DNA of 64,000 nucleotides from Mariannaea sp. PMI_226 (Eukaryota > Ascomycota > Sordariomycetes > Hypocreales > Nectriaceae): assembly GCA_024336345.1 (NCBI GenBank), contig JANFOG010000018.1, positions 372,001-436,000 of the forward strand, read 5' to 3'. The notes below the pieces were generated by a model that saw nothing but the letters and a program-made list of their open reading frames with translations, was not told where the DNA came from and searched no databases. Both the position numbers and the translations under genes were made by a program. Shown here piece by piece: positions 52,501 to 62,880 of this stretch. How positions within the stretch are numbered: the first letter of the stretch is position 1; each line of letters opens with the position of its first letter.

Positions 52501-53629
52501 AATCGAAAAACAGAAAACTAGACGACAGTTATTATTTTAAGCGACTTTCTTTTCATTATGATTACGGGGTCATTTTCGCCTGCTTTGACAACAGTTGAAC
52601 GAACTGACTGTTCGGTTTCATGTTATAATGCCAATACTCCTGAGAACACTTTCCTGGATTGGTTCATTCCGCAAGGGTAAATTATCTAATGGTTAATATA
52701 TATTATTAGATAATTGAAGTGACGGCTTTAGATGGCTAGAAGAAATAGGAAGCGTGTCGCACCACACAATGCAAACGTACGTACTCCGTCGTTCTTGAAA
52801 TGTGAGATGCAAGGTAAACCTCCTTAAAGGCAATGGCGGTGGCGATGGGTTATTAGAATATTATTTTAATGGCCTATCTTAATATTCGAATTGAAAGTAA
52901 TGGGAAAATTTTTACGAGCAATCATTAGCATATATTCGGGCGGACGAGTTGATAAGAAATGCTTGGAACTGTGCCACCACGCTTATGGTCCTGATGGAAA
53001 AGAGGATACTTTAGGCATTCGGGCTCAGTAGTAAATACCGGAACTTCTATTTATTGAATTTGTAAAATGAAAGGATAAATCACATCTATAATTCAATTCC
53101 CAGCACTTATGTAATTCCAGCCTGATATGTTTATCAGAGTTTTAGGCTGTGTTCCGGTAAGCTACTCTAAGCAATATGGACTATGGATTCCTCTAGCAGC
53201 TGACTGCCGTAGTGATAGCCTTTGGAGACCTGGTAAACACGCAGGCAAAGTGACGGAAACTATCTATAATTTATTGGCGTACGACAATATTATGATGGGT
53301 AACAGGCTGAGGCATCCTTATGCATTGTCAGGAGGCCCAGACGTCAAATTCTCAATCTAGCGGTTCCTTGATGGATATTGCTTTATGCGACAATCCTGGC
53401 AATTTTAGTGTTGCATTACCGAGTTGGCAGTTTATTGCGGGCACTCGGGCGCCCTTTGTGCGCCGGAATGTCACCATGTCCTCCATCTGGTTAGCCAGGC
53501 TGGTAGGATTAAGCTGACACATTGTAAAACGATTCATTCATGTGAAAGTTTCCGAAGGACTCAGCTACGACACAATCTTCTTCGCACATCCTCTTTAAAA
53601 TCTCAACACCTCCGTTTCCAGATCACAAC
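52501..53629. other. Gene-free stretch before the regulator pseudogene
   Basis: No supported gene in 1.1 kb; TA-rich with short featureless frames at 53127-53360 and 53320-53517. Confidence 0.4.
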
Positions 53630-55018
53630 ATGCCTCGTTGGAGTCGTGGGTGCCAAGCGTGCCGGCAGAGACGGATCGGGTGCGATGCTGCCCTGCCTTC
53701 TTGTCGTCAGTGCCTCGTCACTAATCGATGGTGTTCTGGCCCAATTCAAGGGCCAATAATCCTTGATCAAACTAAGGCCGTAACTGCACGTCACCGACGG
53801 AAATCAAGGCCATCAAGGCCGTCAAGGCGAAGCGAGACCCTCGCCATGAATGGGCAGCCATCGTCCAAACTTTTCATGTCAACGGCCTTCGTTTCTCATT
53901 TCATCTACTTCATTACCTCACGCAATGAGGGGCCATTCGAGAAGACCTTGGCTTCATGCACTGGCTGATGTTTCTTGGGGTGCCGCAGGACCCACGCTGG
54001 ACCTCGCCCTCCAAGCGGCTGCCACTGCGTTCTGTGGTGTGAACTCCAAGAACTATACAGTTCTGACCGAAGCTTGCCAACTATATGGACAAGCCCTATC
54101 TTGTTACATGAACACCACGTCTCAGTCATCTGAGGAACCCACCATATCCAAAATATGCATTTCCGTACTCTTGTCGCTCTATGAAGCGATTTGGCCTACA
54201 AATTCCGTTGCATACTCTGTTCACCTGACAGCTTGCTGGAAAATGTTGCGTTCGATGAAGTATGGGCCCGAAGATATTGTAATTCTCAGACAGGTTGCTG
54301 CTCATGTACAATACCAAAGTGTTTGTATTGACCCCCCGATTTCTCTTGAAAATGTACTGCTGACGATGCCTCAGCTGTTTATCGTGACCGCTGCACCCGG
54401 GTCTCCTCGAGATTCAATCTTAGACGAATGGAACTGGGCAGATTTGGCATGGCTCCACGTAGGCGATTCTCAACCAGTGGTTGATAGACTTATTGCCGAG
54501 CTTTTTGGCCTCCAGAGAATGCTCTCACGAAATGATAATCGGGATGATAAGGCCAATGCCATCTATCACGTCACCCGCAGCAGGATCAACAACCTGTGGG
54601 TCGAATACCAAGCAGAGGAAGATAAACGGGATAGGCCTACAGACGTATCCTCTTTTGATCTTCATCAATATCGTGACGCGTTTTCTGCTTTAACGGTAGC
54701 CTATTTCTCGGCTGCCTGGGTTCTTCTCTCTCATGTGCGCTCATCCTTGGTTGACTAATCTGACGTAGATCAGGTCGGAGAAACAAACAGTGAGCGGATC
54801 TTTGACTGCTTCTCATATCTCTCGCAGAGGAGTATTGGCTGTGCATACCTTCGAATGTTCGTTCCTTTGACGATTGTGGCATTGCATAGCCCTTCAAGCA
54901 GACAACGTGCCCTGGCATATGCAGTTCTTGACAGCACTTCCTATCGGGCTATTTTCACAGGCCTAAGCTCGATCGCTCTGCAGCGAATCCAGACAACTCA
55001 ACCTACTCTAAACTGTTG
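53630..55018 (+). pseudogene. Zn2Cys6 transcription factor pseudogene
   Basis: Starts with an intact zinc cluster at residues 8-35 (GCQACRQRRIGCDAALPSCRQC...; Cys8, 11, 18, 25, 28, 35) followed by basic repeats (SRPSRPSRR). The first frame ends at a TGA near 53967. One base out of frame, the text runs straight on from EGPFEK to PWLHALADVSWGAAGPTLDLALQAAA, so a single-base insertion or similar frameshift lies near 53946. The second frame is then open to a TAA at 54756-54758, after which the same frame carries on with family-like text (ERIFDCFSYLSQ, GCAYLRMFVPLTIVALHSPS) to 55018. No intron of credible length covers either break. Two independent lesions support a decayed gene rather than an error. 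It belongs to the short-linker UPC2/sterol-type-looking subgroup by its N-terminal cluster start, loosely. Confidence 0.8.
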
Positions 55019-56903
55019 ACCGTATGTGATCTGGGTTCGGAGCAAATTGACAGCAAATATGGTTGGACATTGAACATGAGTGCTTCATCTGCTTACCAGA
55101 GTGAACATAGACCAGCTGTGCTGCGTCCTGGCGAATATCTGATTATAGAGGTCTACACGTAGCAATGCAATTCAACTGGCTCGTACTATGCCCTACTGTC
55201 TCGTATTGTCGAAATATCATGCTAAGAAGCTCCTTCTGGAATCTCAGTGGATAATAAACGGCCGAATGAGAGATGGAATGCCCGTATTGGATAATCCTAC
55301 GAAATTAGTTGTCAGGGGAATCTTAAATACGGTCTACAACGAGGACAAGTCAGCACCAAATGCATGTACGAGATGAGTCACTAACTTCCCAGTTCTGTAT
55401 TCAGCAATTTGACTACTTACAGCTTTGGCAATCTGACTACTAGCTCTCATCACTAGCCTAGAGCCCCACAATAGGTGACGATTGTCTTCAAGACATGTTT
55501 GTTCTCATCATTTGGGCTACTGATGCTAGTCTTAGCGAAACCTACTGTATTCAGATTAACAGTAGGACTGTGCTACGCTACTAACATAGAACACCGTAAA
55601 CAGACTCTTGAGCTTAAGAAAAGCTTTGAGAAATATTCAGAGAAAGAGTTGAGTTCAATATGCGAATGCGGCGTGGCGAGGTATAAATAAGTGCTTTATG
55701 AACTCCTTCGTTTGGAGCAAACCCTGGAATTGAACATGCCAGCACTTACGTACTTGCATAGTTTTTGGTCTTTTCATTTTGATGTTCATCTTCTCAAACA
55801 GACATGGCTTCTCATTCAGCGAGTATCAGAAATGCCTTGTCCAAGTTCGCTCAGGATCGAGGTGGGAGAGAGCTACTACTTTTAATGGGCAGACAAATGT
55901 ATTGGCCGCTCTCGACATGACCAGCAAGATGAATATGACCTTGCTGAGAGAAATAATCATGTAGATCTCCAGTTTCTAGTGATGGTGTGCAATGAAGCAT
56001 GTTAACTGAGCAACTATCCAGACAATACTTGCATTCCATGACCTTTCGCCTGTGTGACGAGTCCAGTAATTTAAACCAGAACGTCGGCGCTGGAAGCGTT
56101 GGCAGAATCTACCAGACTGAAATTGGCGACCTCCAGAAGCCTGAAAGGCCCCCATGCAAGGGAATGACACCAACCCCAGATATTTCTTTCTCTCGGTCCT
56201 CACTGGTCGGCCAGTGAAAGTGAGAAGCTAAATGTGGCCTGAATAGGAGCCAATGTTTGATCTAGCTGGCCTTTTCACCCATTACACTAGGAGTGCGTGT
56301 GCGAGAATGTATTTTCATGCGTGAATATCCCTAGATTCCTGCTCGGTCCTGCTCCCAGAGATGCAGCCCTGGTGAAATGGAGAATTGATGAGAAATTGCC
56401 CCTCTTAGAACAGATGTGGGCTCAGGCCTCGACGAACACGGACATATTTGAGGCACACAGATGCGGTTAACTAATCTGTAGTGTGTACAAAAAGTTGACC
56501 TAGCGCCTGGCTTATTCCAAATCTGGTATCTTTCGCTAGCGTTAGATCCATGAACACAGCCTAGGTTCGTGGGCCGCTTGTCCACAGGAGATGCCGCTGT
56601 AGGTTCGAGATTCGGGCATGAAGATGCGAAACAAGAGCACATCGGCTTGTCACCAAAGGGAAAAGGAGCTAATCTTTCTCGCGAGGTAATTCTGGACTTA
56701 GATGGCCGTTAAATCCTATCTCCAGACTGACGAAGAATCGTCTTAGGCCAGAAACACCGTGAGCCGTTCTTCAGTTACTACAAAGACTGCCGTTCCAGTC
56801 CAAAAGGGTTTTGCTGATTACAGACGATTACTAGAATAATACCTGGACTCTCAATTATAGGAGTTTTCCTTCGTCACCGTTCGTATCACTCATACAGCCA
56901 ACC
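55019..56903. other. Gene-free stretch
   Basis: No supported gene in 1.9 kb. Short frames (55475-55690, 56331-56642 on the minus strand) are featureless. The last part is the promoter of the PEBP-like gene. Confidence 0.4.
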
Positions 56904-57647
56904 ATGAAGCCCTCTTTTTCATTCACTGCCAGCGCCTTCGTGGCTTTAATCAACGTTGGGTATTCGCTGGCCCAAACGCCGCAGGGGTTCTCTCCTCCTG
57001 TCAATGAGACGCTTTCAATTGCCTTTGATAGGGCCAATATTACAGCTGGCGCTCCAGTTCCACTTGAGCGTGCGTATATTTTGTTACTTCTCCTGTCTGA
57101 ACCAATTGAGAGGGGGCTAATAGAAAAGAACACAGTGACACAATTATCCCCTACAGTGATTCTACCTGAGCTCCCAGTGAACTCCTCCGCCCTTCTCCTA
57201 ATGGTTGATCTGGACGCTCCTGGTGGAATCAACAATCATACCTTCTCACCGTTTCTTCATTGGATGATCCCGTTGCCCGCTGGCTCCACCAGGGTGTCCA
57301 AGAATGAGACTTCTGTGAAAGCAGTGGCCCCATACATCGGCCCAGCGCCCCCTGTTGGCACTGGCAAACACCGCTACGTCGTCCTTTTGCTATCTGTTCC
57401 GAGCCCTGTATTTGAATGGCCAGAGGGTTTCCCTCTCTTCGACAGCACCAAAATGCAGTCTCGAGTTCTGTTCGATGTGAAAAAGTTTGACAAGGCGGGA
57501 CAATTTCAGCCTCTCGCCGCTAACTGGTTCACGTCGGAGAATATTACTACCATCCACACATCTAGCGCCTCCAGGGTACCAAATGGGTCGACATCTACCA
57601 GTATTGGTATGTGGGCATCAATTGCACTAGCTCTAGCCTATATGTAG
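56904..57647 (+). CDS. Secreted PEBP-like (phosphatidylethanolamine-binding) protein
   Basis: Open frame of 247 residues beginning with a signal peptide (MKPSFSFTASAFVALINVGYSLAQ). The phosphatidylethanolamine-binding/RKIP fold is shown by MVDLDAPGG (the D-P/A-D ligand loop), FLHWMI, PYIGPAPPVGTGKHRYVVLLL (the GPPxGxGxHRYVF-type motif) and NWFTSEN. The C terminus is Ser/Thr-rich and ends hydrophobic (SIGMWASIALALAYM), consistent with a GPI anchor. An in-frame 54-bp intron is possible at 57070-57123 (GTGCGT...CTAATAG); removing it deletes a Leu-rich insert (YILLLLLSEPIERGL) that is foreign to the family, giving 229 residues. That spliced form is more likely. Fungal extracellular PEBPs are of unclear role. 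Confidence 0.85.
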   Translation: MKPSFSFTASAFVALINVGYSLAQTPQGFSPPVNETLSIAFDRANITAGAPVPLERAYILLLLLSEPIERGLIEKNTVTQLSPTVILPELPVNSSALLLMVDLDAPGGINNHTFSPFLHWMIPLPAGSTRVSKNETSVKAVAPYIGPAPPVGTGKHRYVVLLLSVPSPVFEWPEGFPLFDSTKMQSRVLFDVKKFDKAGQFQPLAANWFTSENITTIHTSSASRVPNGSTSTSIGMWASIALALAYM

Positions 57648-58394
57648 CTTGAGACTCATATCTTGGTATTGTGGTGTGCTGTATATCACCGTTCCTTTCT
57701 TTTTGACCTTAGTCTATTTTTTGTTCACTCACTCAATTTAGCTTTGTATCTTTTTGAAACTTGGGCATTGGCACAGTTTCGTCTTTCCTATCACACTCAT
57801 TATATAAAATACATTGTATTCCATCAAAATTTCTCAAAAATGCGCCGTTCTCCTGTCCCAAAGCTTCTTTGAAGATTTGGAATTGGGTTGTAGATAAAAG
57901 ATCGCTACGTTACGAGCTTCTTAGCCATAAAGACAACTTGATAACGGACAACCATTCTAGATCTGCCGAACAATTACGGCGCCATTTTTCTTCAGGGCAT
58001 TTGGGCTATGGTCTTCTGTAAGTGAAGAAGCGCTGGCATGTCGCACCCGGTGATCCGAATTGCAATTAGAGCGCCCACTTGAAACCCAATGTTTAAAGAG
58101 ATATGTCAGTCCCGCGGTTGTTGATCTAGAATTTTAATTTTTCATTTGTCGTTTCCATGAGGATTGCCGAAAAGAGACACACTCCAACGAGTCGACTCTT
58201 ACAGCCAAGCAGTGCGTCTTTGGGCCAGAACTTGGCAAAAGAACAATGCAAGAGTTCGAATATCTTTAGTATATTTATGCCAACGCCGTAACAACCTCTG
58301 CGAGTTAATGACTTGAGATCAAGCTACACTAGAGCTTCAAAATGTTCATGTACTCCCCAGCTATGAAAATTGTGCCCAAACTCAAAAGTTAACT
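57648..58394. other. Gene-free stretch
   Basis: No supported gene; AT-rich 3' region of the PEBP-like gene. The frames at 57663-57872 and 57761-58021 are featureless. Confidence 0.4.
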
Positions 58395-59640
58395 TTAAGG
58401 GCCTGTCATCGCTATCGCCCAGATATTGTCATTCAATGAACATAAGAGTTGAATGACTTTAAATTGTTCGACTTTTGCCTTGGGATGAAAGCCTGTGTGC
58501 AAATGGACGGTGGTCCCATATTCTGTCACAGTCTGAGGGCCAAATTTTCGCTTGCACCGCGATGTTATTTGTGATACCGTTCCCCAGCGTCGATCATGTG
58601 CGAGAGCGGTAGCAAGTGATTGTGGCAATCTTTATATATTTCGCAACCGAGATCGTAATCGTCTTTCTCGAGCAACAAAGTGGCCAATATCATAAGTGGA
58701 ATGCTTTCAATATAGTCGTGGAGGTTAGGATCAATGCAAGTGTTCCCTAGGCCCTCTAGGAGTTCCAGGTCTAGTTTTATTCGATCGGTAGGCGATGCCG
58801 CGGCTTTGGGTCACGAATTCTAGATTTTAGCTCCGTTTTGCATAGTCAGTCGCAATTTCAAGCCCAGAATGTCTGTAAAGACCAGAGTAACTTAGAGTTG
58901 CCGCAGCATTACTGTGAAAAGCGTTATATGCATAGGAATGAATACTTCGCAGCAAGACGCTCAAAAGTAAAGCTCAGAGACGTCACGAATTCTCCTAAGT
59001 TTTGAAACATTGGAAATATGCAGACCTCTGCTCTAGAAGGATGAGACCCCGATTGGGTGATGACTGCCCCGGACAGGTTCGTGGCCGTCAATAGTTGGTC
59101 CAGATAGAAGAATAGACGTCATTTCAATTGCATCGCGCTTTGCAAAACGAAAGTAAGAATAGAACCTAGATGTTCAGCCAAAAACTTCTTGTTCCACATC
59201 GTCCACAAGAAGACGATGAAATAGGTTCTCTAAAGGTGGTACCAGAGAAAAACGAAAATGGCACATCAAAATTGAGGAAGTCTCCAAATAGAAAAATTGG
59301 TCTGTCAGCCAGATTCGATAACGGTTCTTCGTCAGTGATCAAATTGGCTTGGGAGAAAGCCAGATTGTGGATGTCTATGTTTTGTCAATTCTTCCACAAA
59401 GCGAGACGCTGTGTGTCTCACTGCCCCTTCTCTCATTACCCGAGTAAGGGCTCTGAGTAAGCATCTAGCATCAGGGTGAGAGTTTCAGTGTCCGAGTTTT
59501 AGGTAGAGAATGACGTGGTCGAGTACTGAAATTAAGCCCAGGTCGGTCCAGTTGAGAAAAACTCTGCCAGTGAGGAGGATTTGGCCCCTAAATAAAGAAT
59601 GCGGGTCGATGAAAGGGAAATTCTTTGGGGAGCCAAGGCA
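58395..59640 (-). pseudogene. Decayed minus-strand coding remnant, family not recognised
   Basis: Reading the minus strand gives a chain of protein-like segments that shift frame and meet stops. In order: about 59640-59485 (CLGSPKNFPFIDPHSLFRG...); about 59383-59170 (NIDIHNLAFSQANLITDEEP... then RPIFLFGDFLNFDVP); about 59122-58927 (LDQLLTATNLSGAVITQSGS... then IFPMFQNLGEFVTSLSFTFE); about 58915-58825 (NAAATLSYSGLYRHSGLEIA); 58810-58565 (81 open codons without an early ATG: KLDLELLEGLGNTCIDPNLH, LPLSHMIDAGERYH); and 58628-58395 (KRKFGPQTVTEYGTTVHLHT). Soluble-protein composition and frame-to-frame continuity suggest one broken gene. I do not recognise the family. Short plus-strand frames here are probably shadows. 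Confidence 0.45.
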
Positions 59641-60330
59641 TTTTCAGTCTGTGAGGCAATCATTGATAATCCCTATCGAAGAATCGTTTGGGCTTTATCT
59701 AGACAATACGTTACGTCGAGTACATGGCTTTCTCCAGAAAGGCGGTGCAACTTTGGTAAAGGAACATAATGTGAGTTGCGGACGAAACTCACACAAGAGA
59801 GTATTTTGGAAATGTATGGAACTCGGTAATATTGGCTATGGGCAATGCATTCTAGAGATCCAAGCGCACCATCTAGCTCTCACGGGTGGTTCGGTTCCGC
59901 TCAGCATCATCAAACAAGTTATAAATTTATTTTTGGATATGTTCTGACTAATTGCTGACAGTGTGACATGGCCATGCCAGGTAATTTCATCTCGGTGCTT
60001 ACTGCAGCTTACTTACTTACTGGAGGGTCGCCTCTGTATGTTGTTCACTAATCATATAATAGTCATGTAGTCAAATTATTGAGTATTGTATTCGGCAAAC
60101 TCGTCTAAGATGAAAACCACCGATCCTGTAGTCAGATATTTGTGGTTGCTTTGTTCCGAACCATGTCGGATCTATGGCCGGAAAGAATGGAGCAAACACA
60201 ACTGCGGTATTGAGGTTTCTTCCAAGAGTAAAGCTCATAAATTCATCCCCACGCATCACATTAGAGCACCGCGTTTCCAACAATAACGGCTTCTCCATTG
60301 CTCAAGTTGTAGTTTGACGCGACCAAAAAA
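59641..60330. other. Intergenic region upstream of the GMC oxidoreductase
   Basis: No gene confidently seen; the decayed minus-strand remnant may extend to about 59880 with more stops. The bases before 60331 form the promoter of the GMC gene. Confidence 0.35.
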
Positions 60331-62339
60331 ATGTCATCCAATATATCACCTGAGGAGGTTGTGGCCCATACCCACCACTTTGTTATCGTTGGTGGTGGTA
60401 CGGCCGGTCTCGTACTTGCCGCGCGTTTATCTGAAAGCCAAGGCGTCAATGTCCTCGTTCTTGAAGCTGGCGAGAACAGGCTAGATGTATGAGCCAGAGG
60501 CCGTTCTCTTCAATAATTTCCAATGCTGAGAAGATGCAATACAGGAGCCGAAGGTTAATATCCCTGCCTTTATGGCCCAACTTTATGAAAAGTAAGACAT
60601 GCGTTCGCGTTTTTCGATTGATATGCTGATTGAAACAGCCCAGAATATGACTGGGCGTTCAAGTCCGCCCCGCAGCTTGCTCTCAACAACCGCATTGTCG
60701 CCCAGCCAAGGGGTAAGCTTCTTGGGGGCACATCTGGCATCAACTTCATGATGGCGTCGCATCCGAGTGCCCAGGATATCAATAATTGGGAGAAGCTCGG
60801 TATCCCTGGTTGGAATTGGGCTTCTTTGTCGCCGTATTTTAGCAAATCTGAGACACTCAACCAACCGTCCGCAGAGACTAAGGTTTCCTTGTGCGGCGAT
60901 GTCTTCGACCCGGAGATATATGGAAAGGAGGGGCCGATTCAACTTACACTCCCACACGGGACGAGCGAAGTAGATGCTTCTTGGACACCCACACTGGACA
61001 AGTTGGGGCTCAAGGCGTCACAGGATCCTCGGGAGGGACAAACACTTGGAGGATACACGATCCTCAAGTTCATTGACCAACAGGGGAAGCGGAGCTACTC
61101 TGCATCGGCGTATTACGCTCCTAACGCGGCAAGGAAGAACTTGGCTGTGATCACTGGCGCGCACGTCAACAAGGTTGTTCTTGAGAGTTCTGCGGAAGGC
61201 GACAAAGTGAAAGCAACGGGCGTGTCGTTCACGGTGGCCGGGAAGGAGTACACAGTCTCAGCCTCGAACGAAGTAATCATTTCGGCTGGAGCGGTGCAGA
61301 GCCCTCAGATACTAGAGCTATCTGGTATTGGAGGAGCTGAAGTATTAAGTAAGGCTGGCGTCAAGGTTGTCGTAAAGAACGAAAACGTGGGAGAGAATTT
61401 ACAGGTAGGCGCGAGCTTCTGTCACCCAATGTTTGTAGTGCTGACAATTTCCAGGACCATCCTCTTGTACCTCTCACTTACGAAGCCGTTGATGGCCTCC
61501 CTACCGCCGAGACAATCCGACGACCCGGCGTGCTGGATTGGGCCTTGGCTGAATGGCAGTCCGGCCGTGGAGGACCGCTAGCTTCTGGGGTTAGCGGTAC
61601 TGCGTTCCTGGCCCACAGGTCCGTAGCTGATGCATCCCGCGTCCGTGAGCTGCTTGAGCTGTCAGGGTCGGACACCGTACCCAAAGACGCACAGTTCGAC
61701 ATCTTGCGAGATGTGTTAGCCGACGAAGCGGAAGCAGACATACAGATAAACTTTGCTCCAGCGGGCTTTAATCCATATGTCAGTGAATCTGTGGCTGGGC
61801 TGTTTGCGCATGCCGACCCTGGTAACTACCTCGGATCTGTCGCCGTGGTCAACCATCCGTTTTCTCGTGGTTCGACACACATCACTTCATCTGATCCCAA
61901 CGCGCATCCTACGATAGATCCGAAATACTTTTCTAGTGAGGTTGATTTTCAGATGATGGTTGACGGTATACTCTTCATTCAAACGATTGTTGAAACCGCA
62001 CCAGTCGCTGATATGGTCAAGTCCAATGATAATGGGAACGGCAAGAAGGTGCAGCCAGCCTATAATATTTCTGGGCGCATCGACCGAGCGGCAGCGGAGA
62101 AGCTGGTTAAGGATGCTGCGATAAGTTCGTGGCATCCAATTGGAACGTGCGCAATGATGCCGCGCGGTGCCGGCGGTGTTGTTGACCATCACCTGAAGGT
62201 CTACGGTGTAGAGCGCCTTAGAGTCATTGACGCCAGTGTCATGCCTCTTCACGTTAGAGGAAACATTGCTAGTTCAGTATATGCTATTGCCGAGAGAGCG
62301 GCCGACATGATCAAGGAAGAGTGGAAGATCGTGATGTAG
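60331..62339 (+). CDS. GMC-family FAD oxidoreductase
   Basis: Predicted 617-residue flavoenzyme of the glucose-methanol-choline family from four exons: 60331-60486, 60545-60591, 60639-61404 and 61455-62339. The ADP-binding Rossmann loop is at residues 18-35 ([18 protein letters not shown]), the flavin attachment loop follows at [12 protein letters not shown], and signature 2 is [15 protein letters not shown]. Junctions rebuild [14 protein letters not shown] and [15 protein letters not shown]. The catalytic pair reads as His550 ([11 protein letters not shown]) and Asn593 ([16 protein letters not shown]), the His/Asn arrangement found in choline-oxidase- and aryl-alcohol-type members. No signal peptide is seen, so it acts inside the cell on an alcohol of unknown nature. 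A second, broken GMC gene lies just downstream on the other strand, a likely relative. Confidence 0.9.
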
Positions 62340-62880
62340 GAGAGATGAGGAGTACGAAAGAATATAGCCGAATATAGTTTTAGCTATTAATATTGAAAGC
62401 AAAGTCTTTAATATTGCTTTTATTTGGATTTGACAACCTAATTCTATACTATTTGCTAATGGAGTCTTTGAGCTCCGTACTAGTTAGTTATCATGTGTGA
62501 CGGAAGAGTCAGATTAGAACTAGATTGCTTGCAGTTCTGGGCCCAGCCTCTTACTCTACCTTACTCTGAGAATCGAGTGTTAATTTAATCTTATACGGAA
62601 CACTATAGCACCATGAGAGATACTCACACTACAATGGTTCATAGCAGTAGGGCCAACAGAGAGAGGAAGAACAACTTTCTGGAAGCCAAGGAAGCCCTGA
62701 CGCGTTTCCGGCCTGATAAGTATCCGGCTTGGGACCACAAAGCAAAGAATAATTGAAACAAACTGTAGAAATTATAGTTCCTAACCAAGATCATACCTTA
62801 AAGTTGACCTCTTGAACACCGGTTTGGCACTACCATTTCCTTAATGTTTGTTTATACATACTGCTTGCTTCTTCAAGTTT
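62340..62880. other. Convergent intergenic region between two GMC genes
   Basis: No gene seen in 541 bp; 3' regions of the intact GMC gene (+) and the GMC pseudogene (-). Confidence 0.4.

Noticed and set aside
59510..59947. 145-codon + strand frame
   Set aside because: Overlaps the minus-strand remnant and has no recognisable content; probably a shadow.
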